Assembly: GCA_902791675.1 (NCBI GenBank) | Contig: CADAWW010000021.1 | Location: 1 to 38,492, forward strand | From: an uncultured Bacteroidales bacterium | Lineage (GTDB): Bacteria; Bacteroidota; Bacteroidia; Bacteroidales; Bacteroidaceae | Reading direction: 5' to 3' | DNA: 38,492 nt | Notes under the pieces: generated by a model | Seen by the model: only the letters and a program-made list of their open reading frames with translations | Databases searched by the model: none | What the model was told of the DNA's origin: nothing | Made by a program: the position numbers and the translations under genes | Shown here: one piece after another, positions 9,706 through 18,111 of the stretch | Layout: every line of letters starts with the position of its first letter | Position numbering within the stretch: position 1 is the first letter of the stretch

Positions 9706-11772
9706 TTATGTCTCAAACCTTATCATGTCGAAAATCAGATGAAAATCGGGAAGACTCACACCTAATTCAATCAGAATCTCTTTGTCTCTGAGAAATATAT
9801 CTTTAGGTTTTAACTTGCTGTTTTCGTACGAACGATTAAATTCATATATGAATTTCCTGTAGTATTCAAGTGCTTTTTGCCAGTCTCCCTGAACAAGGTA
9901 CACATGGCCGATATTCATATATTCGACCTCTTTGTATTTAAGATCGGGAATCTCCAGGACTGCGTGGCTATATCGTTGGGATACATCGAATTTCCTTAAC
10001 ATGAGAGCACATTTTTCGATGTTTTGCATACATATAGGATTGCCCGGATCAAGATAGTCGAGTTTAAACAGATAGGACAGAGCTTCTTCGTAACGTTTCA
10101 GCTTCATGAGGGCATCGGCAGCATTTTTTATATGCAGTTTGTCCTCGGGATTAGCTTCCAGCAGCTTAGTTATACATTCCATTTCCTTCTCGTGTTTTCC
10201 TATGCGCTTGTAGCATTCCTGCATCATAAGAAGTGCGTCCTTGTTGTCTGGATCTAAGAAGAGCATCTGTGTTAAGGGCTCTATGGCTTGGGCTTCTTTC
10301 TCAAGTTTCATTAGGTTGGATGCTTTTTTTTCCAACATGAAGTAGTCGAAACCGGATTCTCGACCAACATAGTCCACCCATTCGACAACCTCTGTATGAA
10401 ATTGGGAGTATTCCATTGCATGAATTAAATGCAAGTGTTCTTTTTCTGTAAACTGAATCTGGAAAATGGGGTTTTCCCAAAAGTGGTGTTGCCAAGAGAA
10501 GGGGTTGTCTATCTGGTTCTTCAAGGGAGAATGAGCAAAGATGCGGTACAGGTTTTGCATGGTAACCTTATAATGGTTAACCTCTATGTATATATCTCCG
10601 TCTAAAGACTGTTCAATTTCTTCAAAACCTTTTGCCAGGATGTCAAGGAAATTGTTCTTTAGGTTTGTCTTGGTCATATATGAATACATGGCATATTGGT
10701 CTATGTCGCATTCATTAGGTATATCAAGCATTTTGTAGGATTTTTCCTTGAAATTCCCATCCTTGTCTAAAAGCAGGTCCTGAATAGCGGGTGAGGTTTT
10801 CTCGAAGGGAATCCACCAATGCGAGATGTTGTCGCGAAGGAAATCGGACCTGTTCCATAGTGCCATTCGGTTACTCAGGTTTACGTCTAATCCGTCAGCA
10901 ATCATCCTCTGAAGATGATTAATTTTCTTTTCCATCAGCTGGTTCATCTCATCTTGTGACATTGAAAGAGAAAAAGAAGAGATTATATTTTCTTCTTCTT
11001 TCAAGGCAATAAGGGTCTGGTGCATACGCATCTTTTCGGTAATAACTTCTATGATGTGAGACCTGACATGCTTTTCCTGATAGGATAAGTATAAATTTGG
11101 GTGATGAAATAACTCCTGTTTGTATTTCTCTGCCAAAAAAAGGAGCGTTGTTACGGAGAGAGCATTTAGTTTTTTGTTTTCTGTATCGGTAAAGTAGAAT
11201 AACAAAGAGAGCTTTTCTGCGTCGAAATATTCCCAAATGGAAAGGAATACCGCGCCAAGAAGATGAATCTTCACATTATCAGTCTGACGACTTAGGAACT
11301 CATACCATTGTGCTGTCTGCTTTTGCGTCCAAAGCGAGGAGGTCCAGATATGCAAAAATAAATGGTCTTGGGTAAGTATCTGTTCTTCCGGTAGCATATA
11401 TGTTCCCAATTTCCCCAGTAACGCTTCTTCCTGTTCCGTACCATACAGGCTCCGTAATTCGTGAAAAGCCTTAGAGTACATGTCGTTTTTTGTCTGCAAG
11501 CGAATATCCCGATGCGCAATCCGCAGTATATTCTGTGCTTTTCTGCTGATTTCATCCTGCGTCTGCGCTCTGTCCTTGTCTTTTCCACCTTTAGCAAGAA
11601 AGTTGAGCATGCTTTGGTAGTTATCGACAATTTCTTCGACCTGAGGAAGAATCTGACTGTCGGAACAATAGCGTGCAATTATTTTTAACTGTTCTAACCC
11701 CGAACTGATGAAAAGCAAGGAGAGATCCTCCCTGCACGATTCGGTGATATTGTTAAGTGTAGCGCTATCCAT
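9706..11772 (-). CDS. Tetratricopeptide-repeat protein of unknown function
   Basis: Large, probably cytoplasmic protein with no signal peptide. The start was set at 11772 (MDSATLNNITESC...), because the upstream gene stops at 11775-11777 and further upstream codons overlap it; this gives 688 residues. The N-terminal two thirds (about 1-480) is helical and unassigned, with many Trp/Phe/His residues. The C-terminal part (about 490-660) contains several TPR units, for example LEKEAQAIEPLTQMLFLDPDN and GDWQKALEYYRKFIYEF. It is the last gene of the nth-pgk-lipoprotein-TPR run, 2 nt after the lipoprotein stop, so translational coupling is likely. I do not recognise a named family; an adaptor role is only a guess. 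Confidence 0.75.
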   Translation of the reverse strand: MDSATLNNITESCREDLSLLFISSGLEQLKIIARYCSDSQILPQVEEIVDNYQSMLNFLAKGGKDKDRAQTQDEISRKAQNILRIAHRDIRLQTKNDMYSKAFHELRSLYGTEQEEALLGKLGTYMLPEEQILTQDHLFLHIWTSSLWTQKQTAQWYEFLSRQTDNVKIHLLGAVFLSIWEYFDAEKLSLLFYFTDTENKKLNALSVTTLLFLAEKYKQELFHHPNLYLSYQEKHVRSHIIEVITEKMRMHQTLIALKEEENIISSFSLSMSQDEMNQLMEKKINHLQRMIADGLDVNLSNRMALWNRSDFLRDNISHWWIPFEKTSPAIQDLLLDKDGNFKEKSYKMLDIPNECDIDQYAMYSYMTKTNLKNNFLDILAKGFEEIEQSLDGDIYIEVNHYKVTMQNLYRIFAHSPLKNQIDNPFSWQHHFWENPIFQIQFTEKEHLHLIHAMEYSQFHTEVVEWVDYVGRESGFDYFMLEKKASNLMKLEKEAQAIEPLTQMLFLDPDNKDALLMMQECYKRIGKHEKEMECITKLLEANPEDKLHIKNAADALMKLKRYEEALSYLFKLDYLDPGNPICMQNIEKCALMLRKFDVSQRYSHAVLEIPDLKYKEVEYMNIGHVYLVQGDWQKALEYYRKFIYEFNRSYENSKLKPKDIFLRDKEILIELGVSLPDFHLIFDMIRFET

Positions 11773-11774
11773 TA

Positions 11775-12737
11775 TTATTCTTTGGAGATTGTAGTGTTGA
11801 TAAAAGTCTCCGGAACAAAATTCTTGGGAAGAAATCCGCGGCCTGAAAGCCAATTCAAAGCTTCCTCAACATCGTTCTTCTTGGGAAGAAACGGGACTTT
11901 CATAGGTGCTATGTTGAGAGAATCAATAACTGATTCTGGTATATCGTATTCATTTGCCAATATGGTACGCAGTGTGTCTGCGCAGAGTCCCTTGTTAATG
12001 TTTTCAACTGCGGTTTTATAGGCAGTATAAAATTTTTGTACCTGGATAATTTTCCTTTTGTCTTTTTCCAGGCTGTCCACCATAACCCAAATGTGGAACT
12101 GGGGGGAACACTCCTGTGTTTTCTGAAGTCTTTTATTGCCTTCCAGCTTTGCACGTGACGCATATGGTTCCTCCAACATGGCACTTTCCAAAAGGCCAGT
12201 ACACAACATCTTGCAGCGTAGCTTAACGTCGTTGATTTGTGGTTTGTACACGCTGTCTTGGTTGATTTTAGCGTTGTCAAGCATTTTTTCGCACCAATAG
12301 TCTGTGGCACTAAGTCTGCAGATGGCAATCATTTTCTCGTTCATCTGTTTCATCTTGCTGATGCGTTTCCCCTTTGGAGCGACCAAAGAAATAGGCTCAT
12401 CGGCAGAGAGAAAGGCTGTGACAAAACAAGAGTCGGAAAGCCTGATGGCGCGAATGATGTCTGTATAGGCTATATCTGCATGTCTCCTGACGATTGCAGT
12501 GTCTATATCCATTTGTGCAGTATAACGGAGTAAGCAGATATCAAGTTTGAGAGAGTCTGCAATTCCTGTTCGCTGAGCATAATAGATGGGCAGACATCCC
12601 AACGTGGGCATCAGTGCAACATGCAGTGCCAAACTGTCTGTCTTTTTATCTTTCTGTACCGAAAGTATGGCCTCCTGTTTATGAGCACAGGAGGCCAGAA
12701 TGATAATAGTTGTTAAGAATGAAATGAACGGCTTCAT
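11775..12737 (-). CDS. Periplasmic solute-binding-like lipoprotein (NMT1/SsuA-like fold)
   Basis: Lipoprotein with signal peptide and lipobox ILASC (Cys17). The mature part resembles type 2 periplasmic binding proteins of the NMT1/THI5/SsuA kind: an early VALMPTLGCLPIYYAQ strand-loop, DIAYTDIIRA in the middle, and a typical C-terminal segment with DVEEALNWL. The length of 320 residues fits. No ABC permease or ATPase accompanies it, so it is an orphan binding protein whose ligand is unknown. It sits 28 nt downstream of pgk and 2 nt upstream of the TPR gene. The fold assignment rests on pattern only and is moderately certain; lipoprotein status is clear. Confidence 0.68.
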   Translation of the reverse strand: MKPFISFLTTIIILASCAHKQEAILSVQKDKKTDSLALHVALMPTLGCLPIYYAQRTGIADSLKLDICLLRYTAQMDIDTAIVRRHADIAYTDIIRAIRLSDSCFVTAFLSADEPISLVAPKGKRISKMKQMNEKMIAICRLSATDYWCEKMLDNAKINQDSVYKPQINDVKLRCKMLCTGLLESAMLEEPYASRAKLEGNKRLQKTQECSPQFHIWVMVDSLEKDKRKIIQVQKFYTAYKTAVENINKGLCADTLRTILANEYDIPESVIDSLNIAPMKVPFLPKKNDVEEALNWLSGRGFLPKNFVPETFINTTISKE

Positions 12738-12765
12738 TCTTCAGTTACTTGATTTAAATTTCGGT

Positions 12766-14034
12766 TTAACCTTTGATGGCAGCTACACCGGGGAGAACCT
12801 TACCCTCGATGGCCTCGAGCAGGGCACCACCACCAGTAGAGATGTAAGATACCTTGTCGGTCAGACCAAACTTGGTGCAGCATGCAACAGAGTCGCCACC
12901 ACCAATCAGTGAGAATGCACCTTCGGCAGTAGCCTCGGCAACAGCATCGCCTACTGCACGTGAACCAGCGCAGAAGTCATCGCACTCGAAGCAGCCGGCA
13001 GGACCATTCCAGAGAATAGTCTTTGCGCCCTTGATGGCAGCTGCGAACTTTGCTCTACTGATAGGACCGGCATCCAGACCCTCGTACTCAGCAGGAATCT
13101 CTGATGACTTGAAGACCTCGGTCTTGGCACCAGGCTTAACAGTGAAGGTAGAGAAGTCGTAACCTGTGCAGCAAACGCTGTCTTCACCTAGGATTAGTTC
13201 AACACCGTTCTCTTTGGCCATCTTTTCAACGTTCAGCGCAACATCTAACTTGTCGAGCTCAACAATAGACCCGCCAATCTCACCACCGTGAGCCTTTGCG
13301 AAAGTATAGGTCATACCACCGCAGAGGATCAGCTTGTCGACCTTACCCAGCAAGTTTTCGATAATACCGATCTTAGAAGAAACCTTGGAGCCACCCATAA
13401 TGGCAACGAAGGGACGCTTAATGTTTGAAAGAACATTGTCAACAGCCTGCACCTCTTTCTCCATGAGGTAGCCCAGCATCTTGTTGTCAGCATCGAAGTA
13501 ATCGGCAATTACAGCTGTAGAGGCGTGCTTGCGGTGTGCAGTACCAAAAGCATCCATTACATAGCAGTCTGCGTAGCTGGCAAGAGTCTTTGCAAATTCC
13601 TTCTGGCGACCCTTCATCTCTTCCTTAGCAGCCTTGTAAGCAGGATCTTCCTTCTCAATACCTACGGGTTTACCTTCCTCTTCGGGATAGTAACGCAGGT
13701 TCTCCAGCATCAGCACTTCACCCATCTTCAGGTTGGCAGCAGCATCAGCGGCCTTAGCACAGTCGGGAGCGAACTTAACCTCGGAAACACCAAGTGCCTT
13801 AGCTACAGCATCCTTAATCTGACCTAGAGAGAGCTCTGGCTTAATCTTGCCCTTGGGCTTACCCATGTGGCTCATGATGATAAGTGCACCGCCACCTTCA
13901 AGGATGTGCTTGAGTGTGGGGACAGCACCGCGGATACGGGTGTCATCAGTAATAACTCCCTCTTTCAAGGGTACATTGAAATCAACACGAACGATTGCCT
14001 TCTTGCCGGCAAAATTGTACTCGTTAATAGTCAT
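12766..14034 (-). CDS. pgk: Phosphoglycerate kinase
   Basis: Transfers phosphate from 1,3-bisphosphoglycerate to ADP in glycolysis, cytoplasmic. Signatures include VRVDFNVPL (residues 16-24), the substrate-binding MSHMGKPKG region near residue 55, the hinge/ATP region ([18 protein letters not shown]) and the C-terminal GGGDSVACC. The length of 422 residues is normal. Codon usage looks more biased than in the neighbours, as expected for a highly expressed gene. It starts 9 nt after nth, but it has its own complete promoter placed inside the last codons of nth, so it can be transcribed independently. Confidence 0.98.
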   Translation of the reverse strand: MTINEYNFAGKKAIVRVDFNVPLKEGVITDDTRIRGAVPTLKHILEGGGALIIMSHMGKPKGKIKPELSLGQIKDAVAKALGVSEVKFAPDCAKAADAAANLKMGEVLMLENLRYYPEEEGKPVGIEKEDPAYKAAKEEMKGRQKEFAKTLASYADCYVMDAFGTAHRKHASTAVIADYFDADNKMLGYLMEKEVQAVDNVLSNIKRPFVAIMGGSKVSSKIGIIENLLGKVDKLILCGGMTYTFAKAHGGEIGGSIVELDKLDVALNVEKMAKENGVELILGEDSVCCTGYDFSTFTVKPGAKTEVFKSSEIPAEYEGLDAGPISRAKFAAAIKGAKTILWNGPAGCFECDDFCAGSRAVGDAVAEATAEGAFSLIGGGDSVACCTKFGLTDKVSYISTGGGALLEAIEGKVLPGVAAIKG

Positions 14035-14043
14035 TTTTTCTGG

Positions 14044-14679
14044 TTATTTTAAATAAAAACAAATAGTCTCTTTAATTGTCCGCAAAGTTATGGTGGGCGA
14101 ACGGGCTGTGCAAACATATCTGCCATGAAGAATGAGCCAGTGATGTGCAAGGGATATAATTTCTTTCGGAAAATATTTAGTAAGCATGCGCTCTACGCTC
14201 AAAGGCGTCTTGCATGAATCGGGTACCAGACCTATACGATGACTGACTCTAAAAACATGTGTGTCAACGGCCATTGCGGCTTTCTGGAAAACAACACTTT
14301 GTATTACGTTGGCTGTTTTCCTTCCTACACCTGGGAGCTTTATTAAATCCTTTAGGTCGGATGGCACAACTCCCTGATATTCTTTCTGTAACATCTTTGC
14401 CATTTCTGAAAGATGTTTGGCTTTGCTGTTGGGGTACGAGACACTGCGTATATATTCAAAAAGTACTTCGGGAGAAGCTTCGGCCATTACCTCGGCAGTC
14501 GGATAATCCTGGAACAGACGAGGGGTGACTTGGTTGATTCTCTTGTCTGTACATTGGGCACTTAATATTACTGCTACCAACAGTTCGAAGGGTGTGTTGT
14601 AGTGCAATTCCGTCTGTGCCTCTGGCATTGTTTTTTGGAAATAATCTTGTATTTGCAGGTAGCGTTCTTTTCTTGTCAT
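14044..14679 (-). CDS. nth: Endonuclease III with degenerate C-terminal Fe-S motif
   Basis: DNA glycosylase/AP lyase of base excision repair, removing oxidised pyrimidines. The helix-hairpin-helix is intact (LPGVGRKTAN with catalytic Lys121), as is the catalytic aspartate D139 in AVDTHVFRVSHR. In the family the C-terminus carries C-x6-C-x2-C-x5-C for a [4Fe-4S] cluster. Here Cys190 in GRYVCTARSP is present, but the next two positions are Ile197 and Arg200, and the only other nearby cysteine is Cys207, one residue off. The cluster is therefore probably absent. The same DNA contains the pgk promoter. The 211-residue length is close to normal, and no alternative frame restores the cysteines. Confidence 0.93.
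   Translation of the reverse strand: MTRKERYLQIQDYFQKTMPEAQTELHYNTPFELLVAVILSAQCTDKRINQVTPRLFQDYPTAEVMAEASPEVLFEYIRSVSYPNSKAKHLSEMAKMLQKEYQGVVPSDLKDLIKLPGVGRKTANVIQSVVFQKAAMAVDTHVFRVSHRIGLVPDSCKTPLSVERMLTKYFPKEIISLAHHWLILHGRYVCTARSPTITLRTIKETICFYLK
14083..14114 (-). promoter_or_regulatory. pgk promoter inside the nth coding end
   Basis: Minus strand: -33 TTTG (14111-14114) and -7 TAACTTTG (14083-14090) with a 20-nt spacer, about 49 nt upstream of the pgk ATG. The -33 box overlaps the codon of the first Fe-S-type cysteine of Nth; the -7 box overlaps the codons where the second and third would be. Confidence 0.7.
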
Positions 14680-14704
14680 GATTCGTTATACTATATTCTG
14701 ACTA

Positions 14705-14712
14705 CAAAGATA
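14705..14712 (-). promoter_or_regulatory. -7 element of nth
   Basis: TATCTTTG on the minus strand, 25 nt upstream of the nth ATG. No clear -33 box. Confidence 0.5.
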
Positions 14713-14751
14713 TGATTTTTCTTTTTCCTATACATTATTATATTGGATATA

Positions 14752-14783
14752 TTTGGCTTTTTGTGATTTGTTTTTTAATTTTG
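14752..14783 (+). promoter_or_regulatory. Promoter of the M64 peptidase pseudogene
   Basis: TTTG at 14752-14755 and TAATTTTG at 14776-14783, 20 nt apart. The promoter still looks intact although the gene is broken. Confidence 0.65.
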
Positions 14784-14805
14784 CAGTCTATAAATAAAAT
14801 GTATT

Positions 14806-16019
14806 GTGAAAAGGTTATTCTTTCTCTTTCTTGTTCTACTGCCTTGCCTATCTATAAATGCGCAGGATTTTGATAGTTGGTTTTCGGATAAGACGCTACG
14901 GTTGGACTATACTTTCTCAGGCGATAACCGTAATCAATATATTTTCCTCGATGAAATGAGGCGTTCGGATAATTGGTATGGACGTTGTGTTAATCTGGAC
15001 AGTCTGCTGTTGTTGGGAAACGGGCAGCTCTGCATGCAAGACAGTAAAACGGGACGCGTGCTTTATCGTTACTCTTTCAGTACGCTCTTCCAGGAGTGGC
15101 AGACAACAGAAGAGGCTTCGAAAGTGCAAAAATCCTTTGAAAATGTTTTCCTGGTGCCTTTTCCTAAAGATGCTGTTGATATAACAGTAACCCTAACGGA
15201 TACCCACAACAAAGTGAAAGGAATGTTTACTCATCATGTTGACCCGCAGGATATTCTTATCAGACCGGTTTCAGCAGATCCGGGCTTTAGCTGGAAATAT
15301 CTGGAAAAGTCTGGCGACAGCAAGGAAAAGATAGATGTTGCTTTTGTGCCGGAAGGTTATATGGCTGATGAAATGGATGTTTTTGAACAGGATTGCCGTA
15401 CTTCTATTGGCGCTTTGAAAGCTCACGAACCTTTCCGGTCGATGGCAGACAGGTTTAATTGATTCTCGGCAGTAATTTTGATACTTTCTACAGCGACAGA
15501 TACCTGACGACATTGCATCTGAAGAAATTACATGATGTATTGTCGGGTGTGCCCTATGAACACATAATCATTTTGGCAAATACAGACAATTATGGCGGCG
15601 GGGGTATCTATAACAGCTATCTGATGTCTGCTGCTCATAATGACAAGAATCTGCCTGTTGTGGTTCATGAATTCGGACATAGTTTTGCCGGTCTTGCTGA
15701 TGAATACTATTATGATGACGGATACGAAAGCATGTATCCTTCTGATACAGAGCCTTGGGAACCAAATATAACAACTTTAGTGGATTTCAAGAGCAAATGG
15801 GCCGACTTGATAAAGGATGGGGTAGATATTCCGACGAATCCATCGGGCAAAAATGTTTATGAGGGCCTAGGTGTATATGAAGGGGGCGGTTACCAGTCAA
15901 AGGGCGTATACAGACCTGTTCAGGAGTGCAGAATGAAAGTGAACGAAGCACCTGTTTTCTGTCCTGTCTGTGAAAGGGCAATCAAAAGGATGATAGATTA
16001 TTCGACAATCCGGAAATAA
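14806..16019 (+). pseudogene. Peptidase M64 (IgA-peptidase-like), broken by internal out-of-frame deletion
   Basis: Exported zinc metallopeptidase of family M64. The first part starts with GTG at 14806, has a signal peptide ending SINAQ and the M64 N-terminal beta domain, and stops at a TGA at 15460-15462 right after MADRFN. The second part continues in another frame from about 15459 (ILGSNFDTFYSDRYLTT) with the zinc motif HEFGHS and runs to 16019. Intact relatives, as I remember them, have roughly 20-30 more residues between these two points, so DNA was deleted rather than a single base shifted. The total of 1214 nt is not divisible by three. The TTG at 15459 overlaps the stop, but the separate second part would lack the export signal. 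An assembly error is possible. Confidence 0.8.
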
Positions 16020-16040
16020 AAGGATTTCCGTAATTGCAGT

Positions 16041-16319
16041 TTAGAAGCGGCGGCGTCTTCTTCCTCCGAATAAAGAGCGGAAAGCAGAGATAACGCTGAC
16101 GCCTAAGCGTACTCCCTCGTAGATGGCGAATCCGTTGCTTACAAGTCGGCTTATGCGTGCTGTTTTCTTTTGCGCATCGGGAGCCGGTGCGATAAAATTC
16201 TGCATCTTGCTTCGTAATTGGTCTTTCGAAGCCTTCAGCTCTTTTCTGATTTGTAATTTGCTTTCCTGAAGAGCTTTAAGTGCATCAATTTGAGAAGAAA
16301 TGTTTGGCGTATTTGTCAT
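16041..16319 (-). CDS. Small basic protein of the YtxH/holin-X operon
   Basis: 92 residues, no signal peptide. The first 50 residues form a charged helix, probably coiled-coil (SSQIDALKALQESKLQIRK). A hydrophobic stretch follows around residues 66-84 (FAIYEGVRLGVSVISAFRSLF), and the protein ends in five arginines. It is probably membrane-associated. The start codon overlaps the stop of the upstream holin-X-like gene by 1 nt (TAATG), showing tight coupling. Function unknown; a role in envelope stress is only suggested by the operon. Confidence 0.75.
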   Translation of the reverse strand: MTNTPNISSQIDALKALQESKLQIRKELKASKDQLRSKMQNFIAPAPDAQKKTARISRLVSNGFAIYEGVRLGVSVISAFRSLFGGRRRRRF

Positions 16320-16699
16320 TAGTTTTCCTCCTCTTCATCGTCGTTATCAACAAAAAGCTTTGCGGCCATACGTGCAAGCGGTTGTACGACCCATGCATTG
16401 CGCTTGTGATAGAATAGCAGTAATAACAGAGCCACGATAACAGCCATAGATAGGAATCCCAATGGCAGACTGTTCAGCATGTCGCCAATCCAATAGGCTA
16501 AGGCAAAGGTGCCGAATAGAAGTATTATCGTGCCCAGCAGAATAGAAATAGCTGCAATAGCTACGGCAGAAAGGAGTGCTGTTGTTTTTTCTGCCGTATC
16601 TATTGCAAGATATTTCTTCTGTAGATTCAGGTAATGTTTTAGTTCCAGAATAATATCCTTAATATCCTCTGTATATTTACCTGTTCCTAACATGAGCAT
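16319..16699 (-). CDS. Phage-holin-superfamily-like membrane protein (holin-X type)
   Basis: 126 residues with an amphipathic N-terminal helix (about 10-40) and two strong transmembrane segments (about 42-70 and 78-95), then an acidic tail DNDDEEEEN. This is the pattern of the Holin_X/DUF1469 family, which despite its name is chromosomal and not phage-related. Start at 16699 (MLMLG...), with 16693 an alternative. It lies between the YtxH protein (12 nt upstream) and the small basic protein (1-nt overlap). Function unknown. Confidence 0.78.
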   Translation of the reverse strand: MLMLGTGKYTEDIKDIILELKHYLNLQKKYLAIDTAEKTTALLSAVAIAAISILLGTIILLFGTFALAYWIGDMLNSLPLGFLSMAVIVALLLLLFYHKRNAWVVQPLARMAAKLFVDNDDEEEEN

Positions 16700-16711
16700 G
16701 TATGACGGTTA

Positions 16712-16927
16712 TTATTCTGCGTCTTCCTTTACATTCTGCAGTTCTTCTGCAATCTCTTCTACAAGATCTGTCATTTCCTTTTTGTTTAAACGAATGCCAC
16801 GCTTACGCAAAGCCTCGGCAATTTTCTCGCGCAGGTCAGATCCCTTTTCAGGGGCAAAGAGTAAGCCACAAGCAGCACCAACGGCAGCTCCGCCAATAAA
16901 TGCTAACAGATAATTAATTGCTTTCAT
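16712..16927 (-). CDS. YtxH-domain protein
   Basis: 71-residue YtxH-like protein. One N-terminal glycine/alanine-rich transmembrane segment (LLAFIGGAAVGAACGLLFAP) is followed by EKGSDLREKI, the typical YtxH junction, and an acidic amphipathic helix. The family is often linked to general stress responses, but no activity is known. It is the first gene of a three-gene minus-strand operon. Confidence 0.85.
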   Translation of the reverse strand: MKAINYLLAFIGGAAVGAACGLLFAPEKGSDLREKIAEALRKRGIRLNKKEMTDLVEEIAEELQNVKEDAE

Positions 16928-16966
16928 AATGAGAATTTCTTTTTATGTTTGTAAGTAAATTCAATG

Positions 16967-16974
16967 CAAATATA
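16967..16974 (-). promoter_or_regulatory. -7 element of the YtxH operon
   Basis: TATATTTG on the minus strand about 40 nt upstream of the YtxH start. No clear -33 box. The rest of the 208-nt divergent spacer holds only this and the promoter of the SPOR gene. Confidence 0.5.
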
Positions 16975-17049
16975 TGTTATTTTTTCTTACGCCATTGCTT
17001 GTAACACCTATTTTGTTTGTTATTTAACACTTTTTTTAGAAATATGTAT

Positions 17050-17080
17050 TGCGTACGTGAGAAAATTTTGTTAATTTTGC
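17050..17080 (+). promoter_or_regulatory. Promoter of the SPOR-domain lipoprotein gene
   Basis: TTG at 17050-17052 and TAATTTTG at 17073-17080, 20 nt apart. The leader is about 50 nt and AT-rich. Confidence 0.65.
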
Positions 17081-17135
17081 GCCAAAATAAACAGATGAAT
17101 ATATATTCAAACAAAAATTATTTGTAATTAAAAGT

Positions 17136-17633
17136 ATGAAAAAAACATTATTGATGGGCGCTGCCGTTTGTGCAGTTTTCGCAATGACTTCATGTAAGAG
17201 TAAGGAAAGTGCTTATAAAAAAGCATATGAGAAGGCTAAGGCTCAGCAGGAAACTGTAGTTAATACTACCCCTGTTACTACTCAGCCTACCACTCCCGTT
17301 GCAGTTACTCCTACTGCTCCTGTAACTACAACTCCAGCAGCTGATTATAGCAATGTTCAAGTTCGTACAGAGGCAGTATCTCTTGTAAATGGTGCTCCAT
17401 TGAAGGCTTATAGTGTTGTAATTGGTAGCTTTAGTGTGCAGAGCAACGCTACCGCATTGAGTACAACTCTTTCTGGAAAAGGATATACTCCTCGTGTTGT
17501 TAAGGCTGTAGTAAATGGTGCTGACTGGTATCGTGTAATTGCTACAAGTTACGATACAAAGGCTGAAGCTGCTCAGAGCCGTGCTGCTCTTGAGGGACAG
17601 TATCCTGGTGCTTGGCTGTTATACAAGAAGTAA
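17136..17633 (+). CDS. SPOR-domain lipoprotein
   Basis: 165 residues. The signal peptide ends in lipobox MTSC (Cys20). A Thr/Pro/Val-rich linker covers about residues 40-72. The C-terminal SPOR domain (about 82-163) has the typical YSVVIGSFSVQSNATAL opening and VKAVVNGADWYRVIATSY core. SPOR domains bind denuded peptidoglycan glycan strands, often at division sites, so this is probably an outer-membrane lipoprotein touching the cell wall. It leads the series with ruvX, def and a TPR gene. No lytic or amidase domain is attached. Confidence 0.9.
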   Translation: MKKTLLMGAAVCAVFAMTSCKSKESAYKKAYEKAKAQQETVVNTTPVTTQPTTPVAVTPTAPVTTTPAADYSNVQVRTEAVSLVNGAPLKAYSVVIGSFSVQSNATALSTTLSGKGYTPRVVKAVVNGADWYRVIATSYDTKAEAAQSRAALEGQYPGAWLLYKK

Positions 17634-17639
17634 TACCGT

Positions 17640-17669
17640 ACTCTTCTTTATCCGAATAGTGGGAAGAGT
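17640..17669 (+). promoter_or_regulatory. Hairpin spanning the ruvX start
   Basis: ACTCTTC (17640-17646) and GAAGAGT (17663-17669) form a 7-bp perfect stem. The proposed GTG start of ruvX (17659) is in the loop and a second GTG (17668) is in the stem. There is no T-run after it, so it is not a normal terminator. Confidence 0.4.
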
Positions 17670-18078
17670 GCTTTCCATAGATTACGGGGTCCGTCGAACA
17701 GGGTTAGCTGTGACGGACCCTTTGAAAATCATAGCTGGCGGTCTGACTACAGTAGAAACGCCACAGGTAATGAAATTCTTAAAGGAATACCTGAAAAAGG
17801 AATCTGTTGAACGATTTGTGGTCGGGCTGCCTAAACAGACAAACGGAAGAGACAGTGAAAACTTGCCTCGTGTTCGTGACTTTGTGGAAAAACTGCTTAA
17901 GTCTTTCCCAAACATTCCCGTAGATATGTGGGACGAACGATATACTAGTGTGCTGGCCCATCAGACAATGCTTCAAAGTGGCATAAGAAAAAAAGCTCGT
18001 CAGAATAAGGCTTTGGTTGATGAGATTAGCGCAATCATCATCCTGCAGGGATGGATGGAAGGACGTGGAAATTTGTAG
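17659..18078 (+). CDS. ruvX: Putative pre-16S rRNA nuclease / Holliday junction resolvase YqgF
   Basis: RNase H-fold nuclease YqgF/RuvX, which finishes the 16S rRNA 5' end and has been proposed as a Holliday resolvase. The start was set at GTG 17659, giving GRVLSIDYGVRRTGLAV at the N-terminus with the catalytic Asp8. Earlier in-frame codons lie inside the SPOR gene and do not resemble the family. Other family segments are VVGLP near residue 54, DERYTS near 94 and the final EISAIIILQGWME. About 139 residues is normal. There is no Shine-Dalgarno sequence; a hairpin surrounds the start. Gap to def is 33 nt. Confidence 0.93.
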   Translation: MGRVLSIDYGVRRTGLAVTDPLKIIAGGLTTVETPQVMKFLKEYLKKESVERFVVGLPKQTNGRDSENLPRVRDFVEKLLKSFPNIPVDMWDERYTSVLAHQTMLQSGIRKKARQNKALVDEISAIIILQGWMEGRGNL

Positions 18079-18111
18079 ATTCGAATATTTAGAACAACAT
18101 AGTTTTTTAAT

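Noticed and set aside
16319-16699. Phage origin for the holin-like gene
   Set aside because: The holin-X-like family is chromosomal and sits in the usual YtxH operon; no other phage gene is present.
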